A stretch of DNA of 64,000 nucleotides from Bryobacteraceae bacterium (GTDB lineage Bacteria > Acidobacteriota > Terriglobia > Bryobacterales > Bryobacteraceae): the NCBI GenBank assembly GCA_019752335.1, contig JAIEMJ010000033.1, forward strand, positions 101,717 to 165,716, written 5' to 3'. The translations under genes and the position numbers were made by a program. A model generated the notes under the pieces. That model was not told the DNA's origin. It made no database searches and saw nothing but the letters and a program-made list of their open reading frames with translations. Each line of letters opens with the position of its first letter. Position 1 is the stretch's first letter. Below, in pieces: positions 1-8,859 of this stretch.

Positions 1-649
1 CGTGGGCATCAAACCACTGATCCAAGGATTGACGCAAGCTGGAACCCGTAACGGGCAGTAGGAACGGCGCGCCGTCCAGGCCGGTGGGAAAGCGGCCTCG
101 GTACTTCGCCGCCAAGGCGGGCGCGCCAAACAACGTTACGCCGCAACTGCCCAGCAGGTGGTTGTAAGCCCGGCCGCGGGCCAGCGGGGCAATCGGCAAC
201 TCGGCGAGCACTACGTCCAGCCGGTGTTGCGCCAAGTCCCCGAGCAGGTGTTGCGGCGAGCCCTCCTCGCAGATCAATTGCACCGGCTCCGGCAAGGTGA
301 GCAGCGGACGCAGCACGCGGTAGGCAATCAGCTTGGGCACCATGTCGGAGATACCCACCAGCAAACGTTGCGCCCGGCCGCGCGGACGCCCCTTCAACAC
401 GTCCTGCAATTCGCGGCCTAAGCCGAAAATGTCTTCGGCGTAGGTGAACACTACCTGACCCACTTCCGTCAGCGCGAGGCCGCGTCCCGCTTTGACAAAC
501 AGCTTCTCTCCCAACGTCTCTTCCAACAGGCGAAGCTGGCCGCTGATGGTGGGTTGGGCCAGATTTAAGGCCGCACAAGCCTTGACGATGCTACCCTCTT
601 TCGCAACCGTCCAAAAGTAGAGCAAGTGATGATAGTTGAGCCATTCCAT
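1..649 (-). CDS. LysR-family regulator, NhaR-like (partial)
   Basis: Reading leftward from an ATG at 649, the protein starts MEWLNYHHLLYFWTVAKEG, a LysR winged-helix N-terminus closest in memory to NhaR, the activator of sodium/proton antiporter genes (NhaR begins with an almost parallel NYNHLYYFW stretch). The helix-turn-helix covers roughly residues 15-60 (AALNLAQPTISGQLRLLEE). About 216 codons are visible; the end of the effector-binding domain is cut by the window edge. The gene is divergent from the VanZ-like gene with about 40 bases between the starts. The family assignment is strong; the NhaR-like role is inference, and no antiporter gene is visible here. Confidence 0.88.
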   Translation of the reverse strand, partial: MEWLNYHHLLYFWTVAKEGSIVKACAALNLAQPTISGQLRLLEETLGEKLFVKAGRGLALTEVGQVVFTYAEDIFGLGRELQDVLKGRPRGRAQRLLVGISDMVPKLIAYRVLRPLLTLPEPVQLICEEGSPQHLLGDLAQHRLDVVLAELPIAPLARGRAYNHLLGSCGVTLFGAPALAAKYRGRFPTGLDGAPFLLPVTGSSLRQSLDQWFDAH

Positions 650-690
650 GGGTTGTGCCTGCCTCACTATGCCATAATCAAAGGCCGGTG

Positions 691-1530
691 ATGCCGTTTC
701 TTGCTGCCGTGCGCGCCCGGCCTTCCATAACGATCCTCCTCCTGGCTCTCTACACGTTGGCCGTCACCTTGCCGCATCAGCAGGTGCAGGACTGGCTCTA
801 TGTCCGCGTGATGCGTCCCCTCGGTCTCTCCAATTACTATTTCCTGATGGCCACGCTGGCCTGCGGCAGTTTAGCGGCGGCGGCTTGGCTGGTGATACGG
901 CGACTGGCTCGCCACTCCGAGCGGAGGACGTTGATGGGTTATAGCGCATTTACCGTTTTTCTTCTCTTCGTAGCCTGGCGGTTTCTGTCCGTGAATAATT
1001 CCGAGCTCGTCCATTTCCCGCAATATGCTGTCTTCGGCTTCGCCATCATGGCATTGTCTTTGTCAGTGACGGAAACGCTCAGTTGGGTGCTCCTGATCGG
1101 CGGCCTGGATGAGGCCAATCAGTATGCCGTTATCCATGGGGGCTGGGGCATTCCTTACGACTTCAACGACGTCATGCTGGACCTGATTGGCGGCATGATT
1201 GGCGTCATGCTTTGTGTCCTATGGCTAAAGGTAAGTCCGCGGATGCGGCACTGGCGGCCGGGCGCTGGTTTCGTCTTACTCACTTGTACCGTAGCTCTGG
1301 GCGCGCTGATGCTCCTGACGGACCATGCGCTGCTTTACGAAAACAAGCAACGTTCTGACTATTGGTTTGCGTTGAGCCGGTTGGCGCCAAAGGGGTTTTG
1401 GTTCTACGATCCGACGTGGGGGCCACGGTCGATTCACGCGCTGGGTCCGGTGGAGGGCCCGCTCTTCCTGGCCGGATTGCTCTTCATCTACGCCTGGCTG
1501 GACCGGCGCTTTGAGTTCCGCGCTGCATGA
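691..1530 (+). CDS. VanZ-like integral membrane protein
   Basis: A 279-residue multi-spanning membrane protein. It shows the VanZ-like signature: conserved NSE and HFPQY in one helix region, then DEANQY, and a final D-x-x-D-x-x-x-N/G-x-x-G helix (DFNDVMLDLIGGMIGV). The family is widespread and only partly characterised; VanZ itself gives low-level teicoplanin resistance, but most members have unknown roles. I chose ATG 691 over an upstream ATG at 655 because AAAGG lies six bases ahead of it. The stop overlaps the next start (ATGA), so it is translationally coupled to the oligosaccharyltransferase-like gene. Confidence 0.8.
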   Translation: MPFLAAVRARPSITILLLALYTLAVTLPHQQVQDWLYVRVMRPLGLSNYYFLMATLACGSLAAAAWLVIRRLARHSERRTLMGYSAFTVFLLFVAWRFLSVNNSELVHFPQYAVFGFAIMALSLSVTETLSWVLLIGGLDEANQYAVIHGGWGIPYDFNDVMLDLIGGMIGVMLCVLWLKVSPRMRHWRPGAGFVLLTCTVALGALMLLTDHALLYENKQRSDYWFALSRLAPKGFWFYDPTWGPRSIHALGPVEGPLFLAGLLFIYAWLDRRFEFRAA

Positions 1531-3494
1531 TAGGTCCCTGGGTCGCGGTTGCCGCTTTGAGCTTGCTGGCTTTGGCTCTGCGCGTCTTGCCTCGGCTCTA
1601 TCAGGTCTTCGGCATCCCGGGCTTCGTCAATTTCAGCGAGACGGACGCCTGGTGGCATGTCCGCATGATGCAGCAATGGGCCAGCACGTTTCCCGCGCGG
1701 TTGACGGTGGATCCCCTCGCGCGCATTAACGCTGGCCAGACGGTGGACACCGGTCCGTTTTTCGACTTACTTCCGGCCCTCCTCGGCTGGGCTTTCCAAC
1801 TCTCGCCCGAGACGCTGCAAGTCCTCGCCGCCTGGTATCCGGCGCTGCTGGGGACACTGCTCGTGCCAGTTACTTTTCTGGCGGGCCGCGCGATCTTTGG
1901 TCCCGCTGCCGGACTCTGGTCCGCCGCTGTCGTCGCGACGTTACCCGGCCATTTTCTGGCGACGAGTAGCTTAGGCTTTACTGACCATCATGTGATGGAA
2001 GCCCTACTTACGGCTCTCCTGCTCTACTTACTCGTGAAGCCTGCGCCAGCCCTCTGGCTGGGACTTACCCTGGCCGCTTACTTACTCACTTTTCCGGGTG
2101 GCGCGTTCGTCGTGGCGTTAATTACGCTGTGGTATTGGCTCGAAGGCTTGCGAGGCGACACCAGTGACAGCCGCCGTTTCGCTAACGCTTGTCTGATCGC
2201 CCTGCCGTTCGTCTGGTGGAACCTGCGGCTGTACTTAATGCCTTACACGTTGGCCGCCGTGACTTTAGCGGCGGCTTTGCTCTGGCTACTGCCGCTCTTT
2301 CCGAAACGCCGCGTAGTCTATCTGGCCGTCTCCGCGCTGGGAGCCGCCGCAGGATTGGCATTGGTCTCGCTAATCCCCGGCGATGAGCGTCTTCTTGACG
2401 TCGTACGCCGGCTGACAGCGTCGAATTCGCTGGCCCCCACAGTGGCCGAATTGCAGTCGCTGACGGGGGTGAAGGGTTACTTCTCGCTGGAGTACCCGTG
2501 GCGCGAGTTCGGCGTCGCCCTGATCTGTACCCTTACCGGCTTGCCGCTGCTGGCCGAAGACGTTTGGCGGCGTCCGCAACGCGCGCGGACGCTGTTTCTG
2601 CTCTGGGCCACGCTCTTCTTTGTGATGGCGATGTCGCAAGCGCGAATGACTTACTACTTCGGCGTCAGCGCGGCTTTGCTCTCTGGCTATTTGATGAGCC
2701 AACTACGCCCCCGCTCCTTCGCGGCCGTCGCTTTAGCGGCCATTCTCGTGCTGCCGAATCTGCGAAATGCGCTGGCCTCCACCGCTCCCTCCCTGGGCCA
2801 GGTGACGCCCGATTGGTTGACGGCTCTGCACTACCTGCGTGACCAGACGCCGCGGCCCGCGGCCTCCTATAGCGTGATGGCCTGGTGGGATTTCGGCTAC
2901 TGGATTACCGCCATCGCGGAACGTGTTCCGGTAAGCAACCCCACGCAGAGCGGCGCGGAGGAGGCGGCTGATTTCCTCCTCGCCACCAACGACGGGGCTG
3001 CCAGGGAAATCCTACAGAAGACGCGCGCCAAGTACATCGCGCTCGACTCGCGCTTACTGCTGCTCGGCGACGGCGAACGCATGCAGGGCGCGTTCCTGAG
3101 CCTGTTTCCCTACACCAAACGCTATCGCCAAAGTGATTATGTCTTTGTGGATGGCCGGCAGGTGTATCTACGCGCCCGTTACTTCGAGTCGATGCTGGTG
3201 CGCCTTTTTCTCGCGGATGGCCGCGCGTCAAAGGCCCCGGCGCGGGCCAACTTCGCGGTGGTCGCCATGGAAGGCGGCGCGCTCGTTCGCAAAGGCCGCT
3301 TCGAGCAATTGGACGCCGCGCGGCAAGCCGCCGCGTCCTGCCCGGGCTGCGAGGTGGTGAGCGAAGATCCGCTGATGCCGTGCATTGACTTGCCGCCGTC
3401 GGAACTAGCGGATCCCGTTTTTGCGTCAGCCACCGAGGTGCTCCGTTACGATGGCCGCTCGCGCGCGGCGGTGCAGATCTTCGCCGTCCGTTAG
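1527..3494 (+). CDS. STT3/PglB-type oligosaccharyltransferase-like protein
   Basis: A 655-residue protein with about a dozen predicted membrane helices followed by a soluble C-terminus. Three hallmarks of the STT3/AglB/PglB family are visible. An acidic first-loop motif (ETDAWWHVR, residues 38-46) corresponds to the metal-binding DxD region. TDHHV lies at 152-156. A WWDFG pentapeptide at 453-457 matches the WWDYG acceptor-recognition motif. Such enzymes move a lipid-linked glycan onto asparagine side chains on the outer membrane face. Overlap with the VanZ-like gene suggests co-translation. No flippase or glycosyltransferase locus is adjacent, so the glycan donor is unknown. An O-linked acceptor preference cannot be excluded. 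Confidence 0.85.
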   Translation: MIGPWVAVAALSLLALALRVLPRLYQVFGIPGFVNFSETDAWWHVRMMQQWASTFPARLTVDPLARINAGQTVDTGPFFDLLPALLGWAFQLSPETLQVLAAWYPALLGTLLVPVTFLAGRAIFGPAAGLWSAAVVATLPGHFLATSSLGFTDHHVMEALLTALLLYLLVKPAPALWLGLTLAAYLLTFPGGAFVVALITLWYWLEGLRGDTSDSRRFANACLIALPFVWWNLRLYLMPYTLAAVTLAAALLWLLPLFPKRRVVYLAVSALGAAAGLALVSLIPGDERLLDVVRRLTASNSLAPTVAELQSLTGVKGYFSLEYPWREFGVALICTLTGLPLLAEDVWRRPQRARTLFLLWATLFFVMAMSQARMTYYFGVSAALLSGYLMSQLRPRSFAAVALAAILVLPNLRNALASTAPSLGQVTPDWLTALHYLRDQTPRPAASYSVMAWWDFGYWITAIAERVPVSNPTQSGAEEAADFLLATNDGAAREILQKTRAKYIALDSRLLLLGDGERMQGAFLSLFPYTKRYRQSDYVFVDGRQVYLRARYFESMLVRLFLADGRASKAPARANFAVVAMEGGALVRKGRFEQLDAARQAAASCPGCEVVSEDPLMPCIDLPPSELADPVFASATEVLRYDGRSRAAVQIFAVR

Positions 3495-3498
3495 CGTT

Positions 3499-3978
3499 TT
3501 ACATGTCCATATAGGGCATCGGGGGCACGGTATGGTTCAGCCGCGCATAGACGGTGAGCGCGCCGCGGTGGTGCGCTGTATGATCGGTAATCGCTCCGAT
3601 GATCGCCATGCGCGGTAGTCCGCCCATGATCGGACCGGGGGGCAGCGGCGTCATCAGTTCGGCGTCGCTCTTGGCGGCCAGCGCCGTCTTCGCCGCCGCC
3701 ACCGCTTTCTCAAACCAGGCCCGAGCCGCCGCCAGTGAAGTGACAGCGTTGGCTACGCGGATATGTTCGTCGAAGTTCATATCGAAGCCTTCCGGGCGGA
3801 AAGCGCCTTCGATGAACCAATCAATCGTCTGCGCGGCATGCGCCACTTGTTGCGCCGCCGTCATCATTTCCGGCACGGGCGCAAAGGTACTATGCGCTTC
3901 GGTAAGGTTGCGCGTGGAGCGAACGAAGTATTCATGAGCCGCGGCGACTTCGGCGACGGCTTGTTGGGCAAGAGACAT
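3499..3978 (-). CDS. DinB-like four-helix metal-binding protein
   Basis: A 159-residue helical protein of the DinB/YfiT superfamily. The candidate metal ligands are a histidine near residue 47 (QVAHAAQTIDWF) and the C-terminal pair in DHTAHHRGALTVY, which fits the usual three-histidine site. Family members include thiol transferases (bacillithiol or mycothiol dependent) and damage-inducible proteins, so a specific reaction cannot be named. It converges on the oligosaccharyltransferase gene with four bases between the stops. It is divergent from the GH113-like gene, with an inverted repeat in the gap between them. Confidence 0.8.
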   Translation of the reverse strand: MSLAQQAVAEVAAAHEYFVRSTRNLTEAHSTFAPVPEMMTAAQQVAHAAQTIDWFIEGAFRPEGFDMNFDEHIRVANAVTSLAAARAWFEKAVAAAKTALAAKSDAELMTPLPPGPIMGGLPRMAIIGAITDHTAHHRGALTVYARLNHTVPPMPYMDM

Positions 3979-4020
3979 GGATGGGAACTCCTTAGACTTG
4001 TCATCTTCGCCTTTTCTTTA

Positions 4021-4050
4021 CCATCTGTCAAGAGGCTGATTGACAGATGG
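4021..4050. promoter_or_regulatory. Perfect 11-bp inverted repeat
   Basis: CCATCTGTCAA at 4021-4031 is matched by TTGACAGATGG at 4040-4050 with an eight-base spacer. It lies in the 186-base gap between the divergent DinB-like and GH113-like genes, about 45 bases upstream of the former. There is no T-run, so an operator for a dimeric regulator is more likely than a terminator. The binding protein is unknown. Confidence 0.5.
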
Positions 4051-4164
4051 GAGCACGGCTCATCCTTTGAAAACGTCTGCGTTCGGGGCTGGTTGGCACG
4101 CAGCAATTCGGGGTGGTTCTTGTGTCCCCATGACGAGTGATCCCACTCCGATAGACTAACTACC

Positions 4165-5775
4165 GTGGACTGGTTTGCACGCATCCTCGCTTTTCTGCCG
4201 CTGCTTTGGCTGGCGAGTTTTAACCTGTTCGTTGTGCCGGCCCTGTGGCGCGGCGAGGCTGGTCGCGGAGGGGTCTTCTTTCCTTTAGCCGTGATCGGCG
4301 GGAGGCGCGGCTGGGATCCGCTCACGGTGGCAATTCCACTCTTTGTCGCGGCCATCGCGTGGTTCTTCTTGCGACGCCGCACGCCCTGGCTCGCCGCGAC
4401 GTTGATCCTCACGCATGCATTCCTTGGAACGGTCCTCGCGCTGGGGCGTCGCGAATGGCATGTGGGCACCGCTTTGCTGATGCTGTCGCTGGCCGCGGTT
4501 GGCTTCCATTTACTCAGCGCCGAAGCGCGTTACGCGCGCCGTGTCGGCCAGTCGTTCTTGTTATTTGCCGCGCCGCTGGCGGTGCTTGCCGGAGGTAGCG
4601 CTCTTTTCCTTACGCGGTCACCCCGCATCTTCGGGCTCACTTCCGCCTTCGTCCTGGGCCCTCTGTTGCTGCCGCTTTTGGTGGGAAACTTCCGTCCGTC
4701 CGCCCAAGCATTACGGCCGTGGCCACGGTACGCGATTTGGCTGAGTCTACTGGCCTTGTTACTGACGGCGGGGGGAGCACAATTCCTTGACCGCGCACGG
4801 CAGCGCCAACGCAGGGACAACCTGGCGGCGGAGTTACAAAAAGTCCCGCCGGCCTCCCGGCTGAAGAGCTTACATTTTCAACGGGGAGTGAATTTTACTT
4901 CCGAGGGCTGGGAGGGCTACCATCCCGCGGCGGCGGCGAAGTTACTCGACTTACTGAAAGAGCATGGCGTCGACGCCGTCGCGTTGGTGCCTTACGGATC
5001 GATGACCCGCAATTCTCCGAGTATTCGTTTTGACCGCGAGTTGGAGAATTCCGGCACTTATGTCGCACTCGCCAATCTCGCCCATGCCCGGGGGATGGCC
5101 GTGATGCTGAAGCCGCAAATCTGGGGGACGGACGGCAGCTATCCGGGCGACTTCGCCATGCTCACCGAGGCGGATCGCCAGGCTTGGTTTGCCAACTACG
5201 CCCAGTTTGTCGATGAGTACGCCAAGCTGGCCGAACGCATGGGGGCCGACTTATTCTGTGTGGGCACCGAATTCAAGTTACTCTCGCGCTACGAGGAGGA
5301 ATGGCGCAGCCTGCTGGCGCGCGCGCGGCTCGCTTACCATGGTCCGCTCACTTATGCCGCCACGCAGGGCGAGGAGTTTGAGGGGATTCGTTTTTGGGAT
5401 GCGGTGGATTATATTGGCTTAAATAACTACTATCCGCTGCCCGACACGCTGGACGCGACGGCGATTGCCGTTAGGGTCGGCGAAGTCGCTAAGCGTTATG
5501 GAAAGCCGGTGATTCTTCCGGAGGTCGGCTTCGCGAGCGTGCGCCAGGCTCACCGCGCGCCGTGGGCCGAGGATGGCCCCGTCGACACGGCGCAGCAGGC
5601 GCGGTGTTACGAGGCGATCTTTCGCGCCTTTTACGGCCAGCCTTGGCTGCGCGGCATGTATTGGTGGAAGATCGGCACGGACTATCGCGGCGGGCCTAGT
5701 GACGGCTCCTTTACGCCGTGGGGCAAGCCCGCGATGGAAGTGATGAAGCGATGGTATCGACAGCCAAGAGAGTAG
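4165..5775 (+). CDS. Membrane-anchored GH113-like glycoside hydrolase
   Basis: A 536-residue protein. Residues 1-215 hold about seven hydrophobic helices, and the rest is a TIM-barrel-type domain starting at FQRGVNFTSEGWEGYH. The barrel resembles family GH113 (beta-mannanases and relatives). The putative acid/base is Glu369 in CVGTEFK and the putative nucleophile is Glu453 in ILPEVGFAS, with the downstream MYWWKIGTD strand typical of clan A hydrolases. The start is GTG 4165, directly before a hydrophobic segment. Fusion of a polytopic membrane domain to the hydrolase suggests action on a cell-surface or lipid-linked glycan, but that is inference. The DUF2809 gene overlaps its end. Confidence 0.72.
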   Translation: MDWFARILAFLPLLWLASFNLFVVPALWRGEAGRGGVFFPLAVIGGRRGWDPLTVAIPLFVAAIAWFFLRRRTPWLAATLILTHAFLGTVLALGRREWHVGTALLMLSLAAVGFHLLSAEARYARRVGQSFLLFAAPLAVLAGGSALFLTRSPRIFGLTSAFVLGPLLLPLLVGNFRPSAQALRPWPRYAIWLSLLALLLTAGGAQFLDRARQRQRRDNLAAELQKVPPASRLKSLHFQRGVNFTSEGWEGYHPAAAAKLLDLLKEHGVDAVALVPYGSMTRNSPSIRFDRELENSGTYVALANLAHARGMAVMLKPQIWGTDGSYPGDFAMLTEADRQAWFANYAQFVDEYAKLAERMGADLFCVGTEFKLLSRYEEEWRSLLARARLAYHGPLTYAATQGEEFEGIRFWDAVDYIGLNNYYPLPDTLDATAIAVRVGEVAKRYGKPVILPEVGFASVRQAHRAPWAEDGPVDTAQQARCYEAIFRAFYGQPWLRGMYWWKIGTDYRGGPSDGSFTPWGKPAMEVMKRWYRQPRE

Positions 5776-6110
5776 TCGGCGCAATCCTGCTGGGAATCGC
5801 CTCGCGCGTGTGGCCGCTCGGCTGGATCGTTTGGGACAAATACCTGGGCGACGCGCTCTACGCCGCGATGGTCTATCTGCTCTTGCGCCCTTGGTCGTCA
5901 CGGCCCGCCACGCAAGCGATGCTCCTGATGACTGGGCTCGAAGTGTTCCAATTGACCTTAATTCCGGCACGCTTGGCGGGCAACGAGCACTTGGCCGTCC
6001 GTCTGGTGGCGAGGTTACTCGGCACGCAGTTTGGCTGGCTCGACCTGCTGGCCTATGGCGTGGGCCTTCTCGCCGTCAGTTGGTGGGTGAGAGCAAGTCC
6101 TCAAGCGTAG
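5751..6110 (+). CDS. DUF2809 family membrane protein
   Basis: A 119-residue protein with about four hydrophobic helices and the DUF2809 features: DALYAAMVYLLLRP in the first half, then GLEVFQL, and a C-terminal LGTQFGWLDLLAYGVG segment. Function is unknown for the family. I used ATG 5751, which overlaps the end of the hydrolase gene by 25 bases and suggests co-expression. An upstream in-frame start at 5718 would add 11 residues with no hydrophobic or conserved content. Its stop overlaps the end of the convergent Rpn-type pseudogene. Confidence 0.75.
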   Translation: MVSTAKRVVGAILLGIASRVWPLGWIVWDKYLGDALYAAMVYLLLRPWSSRPATQAMLLMTGLEVFQLTLIPARLAGNEHLAVRLVARLLGTQFGWLDLLAYGVGLLAVSWWVRASPQA

Positions 6111-6909
6111 TGGCTTCGAAGATGCGCTCACCGAGCCGCTCGAGTTCGGCGCTCGCCAACGTGGCCAACTTCGTCTGCGCCCAAGCGGGAAGGGGTCCGA
6201 AGCGCTTCTCCATTTGGATGCGCAGGATGCGCAGTTCGCCCTCTTGACGGCCCTCTTGCAGGCCTTCTTGGCGGCCGCTCCGGAACGCGGGGCCAATGAT
6301 TTGGTTCTCCATGATATCGATCACGAGCGGCATTTTTTGCTACTTCCTCCCTGACCATCGGTTCCAATTTCCGCAAACCCGCCAACACCACTAACAGCCG
6401 CACCGCCGTATTGCGTTTGCTCTCCGGCAAGTGAGCGATCTTGTCAACAATCCGCTGGACCACAGTTTTCTTATCCTGAAGCCTAGTCAGGACCGCAACT
6501 AGATTATCGCCCACATCGGTGCTGCCCAGCAGCGCTCCCCATCCAGGTCGCGGACATCTACGATGCGATACCTCGTCAGGAAGTCTTTACCGCGTAGTTC
6601 GGACGGCATCGTCATCGGCGCGCTACCAACGTAGAACAACACTTGGTTGGGAAATTTCAGACGGTAGGTGCCCAGCGAATACTCAGCCATGCGCAGATCG
6701 ATTTCGGGGTCGTTGGTGCTTTGCAGTTCGAAGTGGTGCAGTTCGCCCTCGGGGTCCTCGCCAAGCAGGTCCATGCGCAAGGTTTGCGCCTTCGGCAGTT
6801 CGATCTCCACCCAACGTGTGATCGAAGTGCCCGCCAACAGCCGAATCAACAAACTGGCAGCGTCGTGCAGGAGCAGCTTCAGCGCTCCGTCGTAATCCAT
6901 TTGGGACAT
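6076..6909 (-). pseudogene. Rpn/YhgA-type PD-(D/E)XK nuclease-like gene, two frameshifts
   Basis: One gene of about 275 codons spread over three frames. The first part (6909 to about 6520) starts after a strong GGGAGGT ribosome site and has the nuclease-like core (WVEIELPKAQTLRMDLL, then HFELQS). The second (about 6520-6338) continues in another frame with GDNLVAVLTRLQDKK. The third (6333-6076) has the repetitive SGRQEGLQEGRQEGE tail and DUF4351-like end typical of Rpn recombination-promoting nucleases. The first break lies near 6515-6530, the second in a run of six T (6333-6338, A on the coding strand). It sits nine bases after plsX, in the same operon. Sequencing error at the homopolymer is possible; two breaks make decay more likely. 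Confidence 0.75.
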
Positions 6910-6918
6910 GTGACCTCC

Positions 6919-7926
6919 CTACAGCTTCGCGTCGGCCAACTCCTGCTCAATGCGCTCGTTGATGCGCCCACCGGCGTACTCCGCGGCGACGCGGATGGCG
7001 TTCTTCATCGCGTTCGCGTTGGAGCGGCCGTGGCAGATGATGCAGACGCCCTTCACGCCCAACAGCGGCGCACCACCGTACTCCGAATAGTCGAAGCCTT
7101 TGCGAAACTCGTTGAAGCCGTTGCGCGCCAGCACGGAGCCGATCTGGCGCGTGATGGTGCTCGAAAGCGAGTCCTTCAGCTTGTGGCGAATCACTTCGAC
7201 GAGGCCCTCGCTCACTTTCAGCGCGACATTGCCAATGAAGCCGTCGCAGACGATGACGTCGGCGTGGCCGTTGTATAGGTCGCGGCCTTCGACGTTACCG
7301 ATGTAGTTGATCGGCAGCTTTTTCATCAGGGGCTGGGTCCTGTGGACGAGTTCGTTGCCCTTGTGGTCCTCTTCGCCGATGGAAAGCAGGCCTACGCGCG
7401 GATGTTTCACGTGGAAGATGACGCGTGAATAGAGTTCGCCCATCACGGCGAACTGCGCGAGCATTTCGGGGCTGGAGTCGACGTTGGCGCCGACGTCCAC
7501 CATGACGCAAGGCTTGTTTTTGAGGGTGGGAAAGACGGCCGCCAGCGCGGGACGTTCGACGCCGGAAACCATGCCTTGCACGGTCTTCGCGGTGACCATG
7601 ACGGCCCCGGTGTTGCCGGCCGAGACCAGCCCTTGGGCGACGCCCTCGCGGACCAAGCGTGAGGCGACGCGGATCGAAGAGTCCTTCTTCGAGCGCATGG
7701 CTTTCGAGGCGCTATCCTCCATGGTGATCACTTCACTGGCATGGTGGATGGTGAGGGGAAGCGTCTCCCAATCGGACTGATGGGAGGCCAACTCGCGCCG
7801 CAGAATTTCTTCCTGGCCAACGAGGATTACGCGGACATCGTGCTCGATGACCGCTTGTATGGCGCCCTCTACCTCGGGTTTCGGGGCATGGTCGCCGCCC
7901 ATGGCGTCGACGGCTATGGTCAGCAT
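6919..7926 (-). CDS. plsX: Phosphate acyltransferase PlsX
   Basis: A 335-residue protein opening [16 protein letters not shown], the diagnostic PlsX N-terminus. Other family landmarks are [10 protein letters not shown] near residue 100, [10 protein letters not shown], and a C-terminal [14 protein letters not shown] motif. PlsX converts acyl-ACP plus phosphate to acyl-phosphate for the PlsY step of phosphatidate synthesis. Full length for the family. It follows rpmF by 12 bases, the classic yceD-rpmF-plsX order. A fabH gene would often follow; here an Rpn-type gene occupies that place. Confidence 0.97.
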   Translation of the reverse strand: MLTIAVDAMGGDHAPKPEVEGAIQAVIEHDVRVILVGQEEILRRELASHQSDWETLPLTIHHASEVITMEDSASKAMRSKKDSSIRVASRLVREGVAQGLVSAGNTGAVMVTAKTVQGMVSGVERPALAAVFPTLKNKPCVMVDVGANVDSSPEMLAQFAVMGELYSRVIFHVKHPRVGLLSIGEEDHKGNELVHRTQPLMKKLPINYIGNVEGRDLYNGHADVIVCDGFIGNVALKVSEGLVEVIRHKLKDSLSSTITRQIGSVLARNGFNEFRKGFDYSEYGGAPLLGVKGVCIICHGRSNANAMKNAIRVAAEYAGGRINERIEQELADAKL

Positions 7927-7938
7927 GAACCCAGGAGG

Positions 7939-8127
7939 TTAGGCTTCGGCGACTTCAATCACTTCGCGGCCAGCCTTCCCGTACTTGCCGCACTTCGGGC
8001 AAACCCGATGGGGCAGCTTCGGCTCAAAGCAATGGGGGCAATCGTTACGGCCAGGGACGCGCAGGGCGTCGTGAGCGCGGCGGGTGGAGGTGCGGCGCTG
8101 GGAGTGACGTCTTTTTGGATTAGGCAT
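7939..8127 (-). CDS. rpmF: 50S ribosomal protein L32
   Basis: A 62-residue basic protein starting MPNPKRRHSQRRTSTRRAHD, the conserved bL32 N-terminus. A four-cysteine zinc ribbon follows (CPHC at about residues 31-34 and CPKC at about 44-47), so this is the zinc-binding form. It lies between the DUF177 gene and plsX, the usual arrangement that links ribosome assembly with phospholipid synthesis. Confidence 0.97.
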   Translation of the reverse strand: MPNPKRRHSQRRTSTRRAHDALRVPGRNDCPHCFEPKLPHRVCPKCGKYGKAGREVIEVAEA

Positions 8128-8155
8128 GGATTTCGATCCGTACTTCTATAATTTA

Positions 8156-8680
8156 CTAACTCAGCTTAAAACTCTTCAGCGCTTCCCAGCGGCTTTCCAC
8201 CACTGGAGAAACACAGGAACAACTCTGCTCATTCAAGCTCACGCCGCAAATCGGGCATAAGCCTTTGCAATCTTTCCGGCACAAGCGCTGCACCGGCAGG
8301 GCGAGCAGTACCTGCTCCCGCAAAATATCCCGCAGCGAGATGCCTTCACCTTCGTAAAAGCCAACATCGCTATCCGCCGCCTTTAGCCCCACCTCTACAC
8401 CGCCTTCCAGCTCTTCGAGCGGACGGTAGTACAGGTCAAACTTCTGGCGAATCTCCTCCCCGGCCGGCTCCAGGCAGCGGTCGCATGGCGTCTTCACCAG
8501 AATGTGAAAATCGCCCTGCACGTGAATTTCGCTCACCGAGTCCAAAAACTCGGCGACTCCCTGTGCGGAGAGCGGCCCCACCTGTTGCAGTTCGGGATCC
8601 AGGAGATCGACCTCCCCGGGCGCGTAGGCGACCTCGAACCGTTTCGGCTTTAACTCAAGTTCTCTGATCTTAAAAAACAT
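8156..8680 (-). CDS. YceD/DUF177 family protein
   Basis: A 174-residue protein with the DUF177 core: CDRCLEPAGEEIRQKFDLYY at about residues 76-95 and, in the C-terminal half, a cysteine-rich segment (LCRKDCKGLCPICGVSLN) that could bind zinc. YceD homologues are needed for normal 23S rRNA levels and are encoded just before rpmF, as here (29 bases apart). It starts at ATG 8680 and heads the yceD-rpmF-plsX operon, divergent from the LptC/OstA-like gene. Confidence 0.9.
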   Translation of the reverse strand: MFFKIRELELKPKRFEVAYAPGEVDLLDPELQQVGPLSAQGVAEFLDSVSEIHVQGDFHILVKTPCDRCLEPAGEEIRQKFDLYYRPLEELEGGVEVGLKAADSDVGFYEGEGISLRDILREQVLLALPVQRLCRKDCKGLCPICGVSLNEQSCSCVSPVVESRWEALKSFKLS

Positions 8681-8859
8681 GGATTTTCAAAAGACCTGGA
8701 ACCTAAGCACCCAAACGTGACCATCCCGAAGGACGGTAGAGAGAAACGAACCCTCTGAGTATAGCGCAAATCCTCTCCGGTGTGCGCGTCGGCCAACTAA
8801 AGCGCCTGTTTTCATCGCTTTCGCCATTTCCGGCTGATTCTGGTAAGGTGGAAGCAGGA

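Noticed and set aside
6330..6530. Programmed frameshifting in the Rpn-type gene
   Set aside because: The A-run could slip, but the required shift there is not the usual -1 type, and the first break has no slippery site; decay or sequencing error is simpler.
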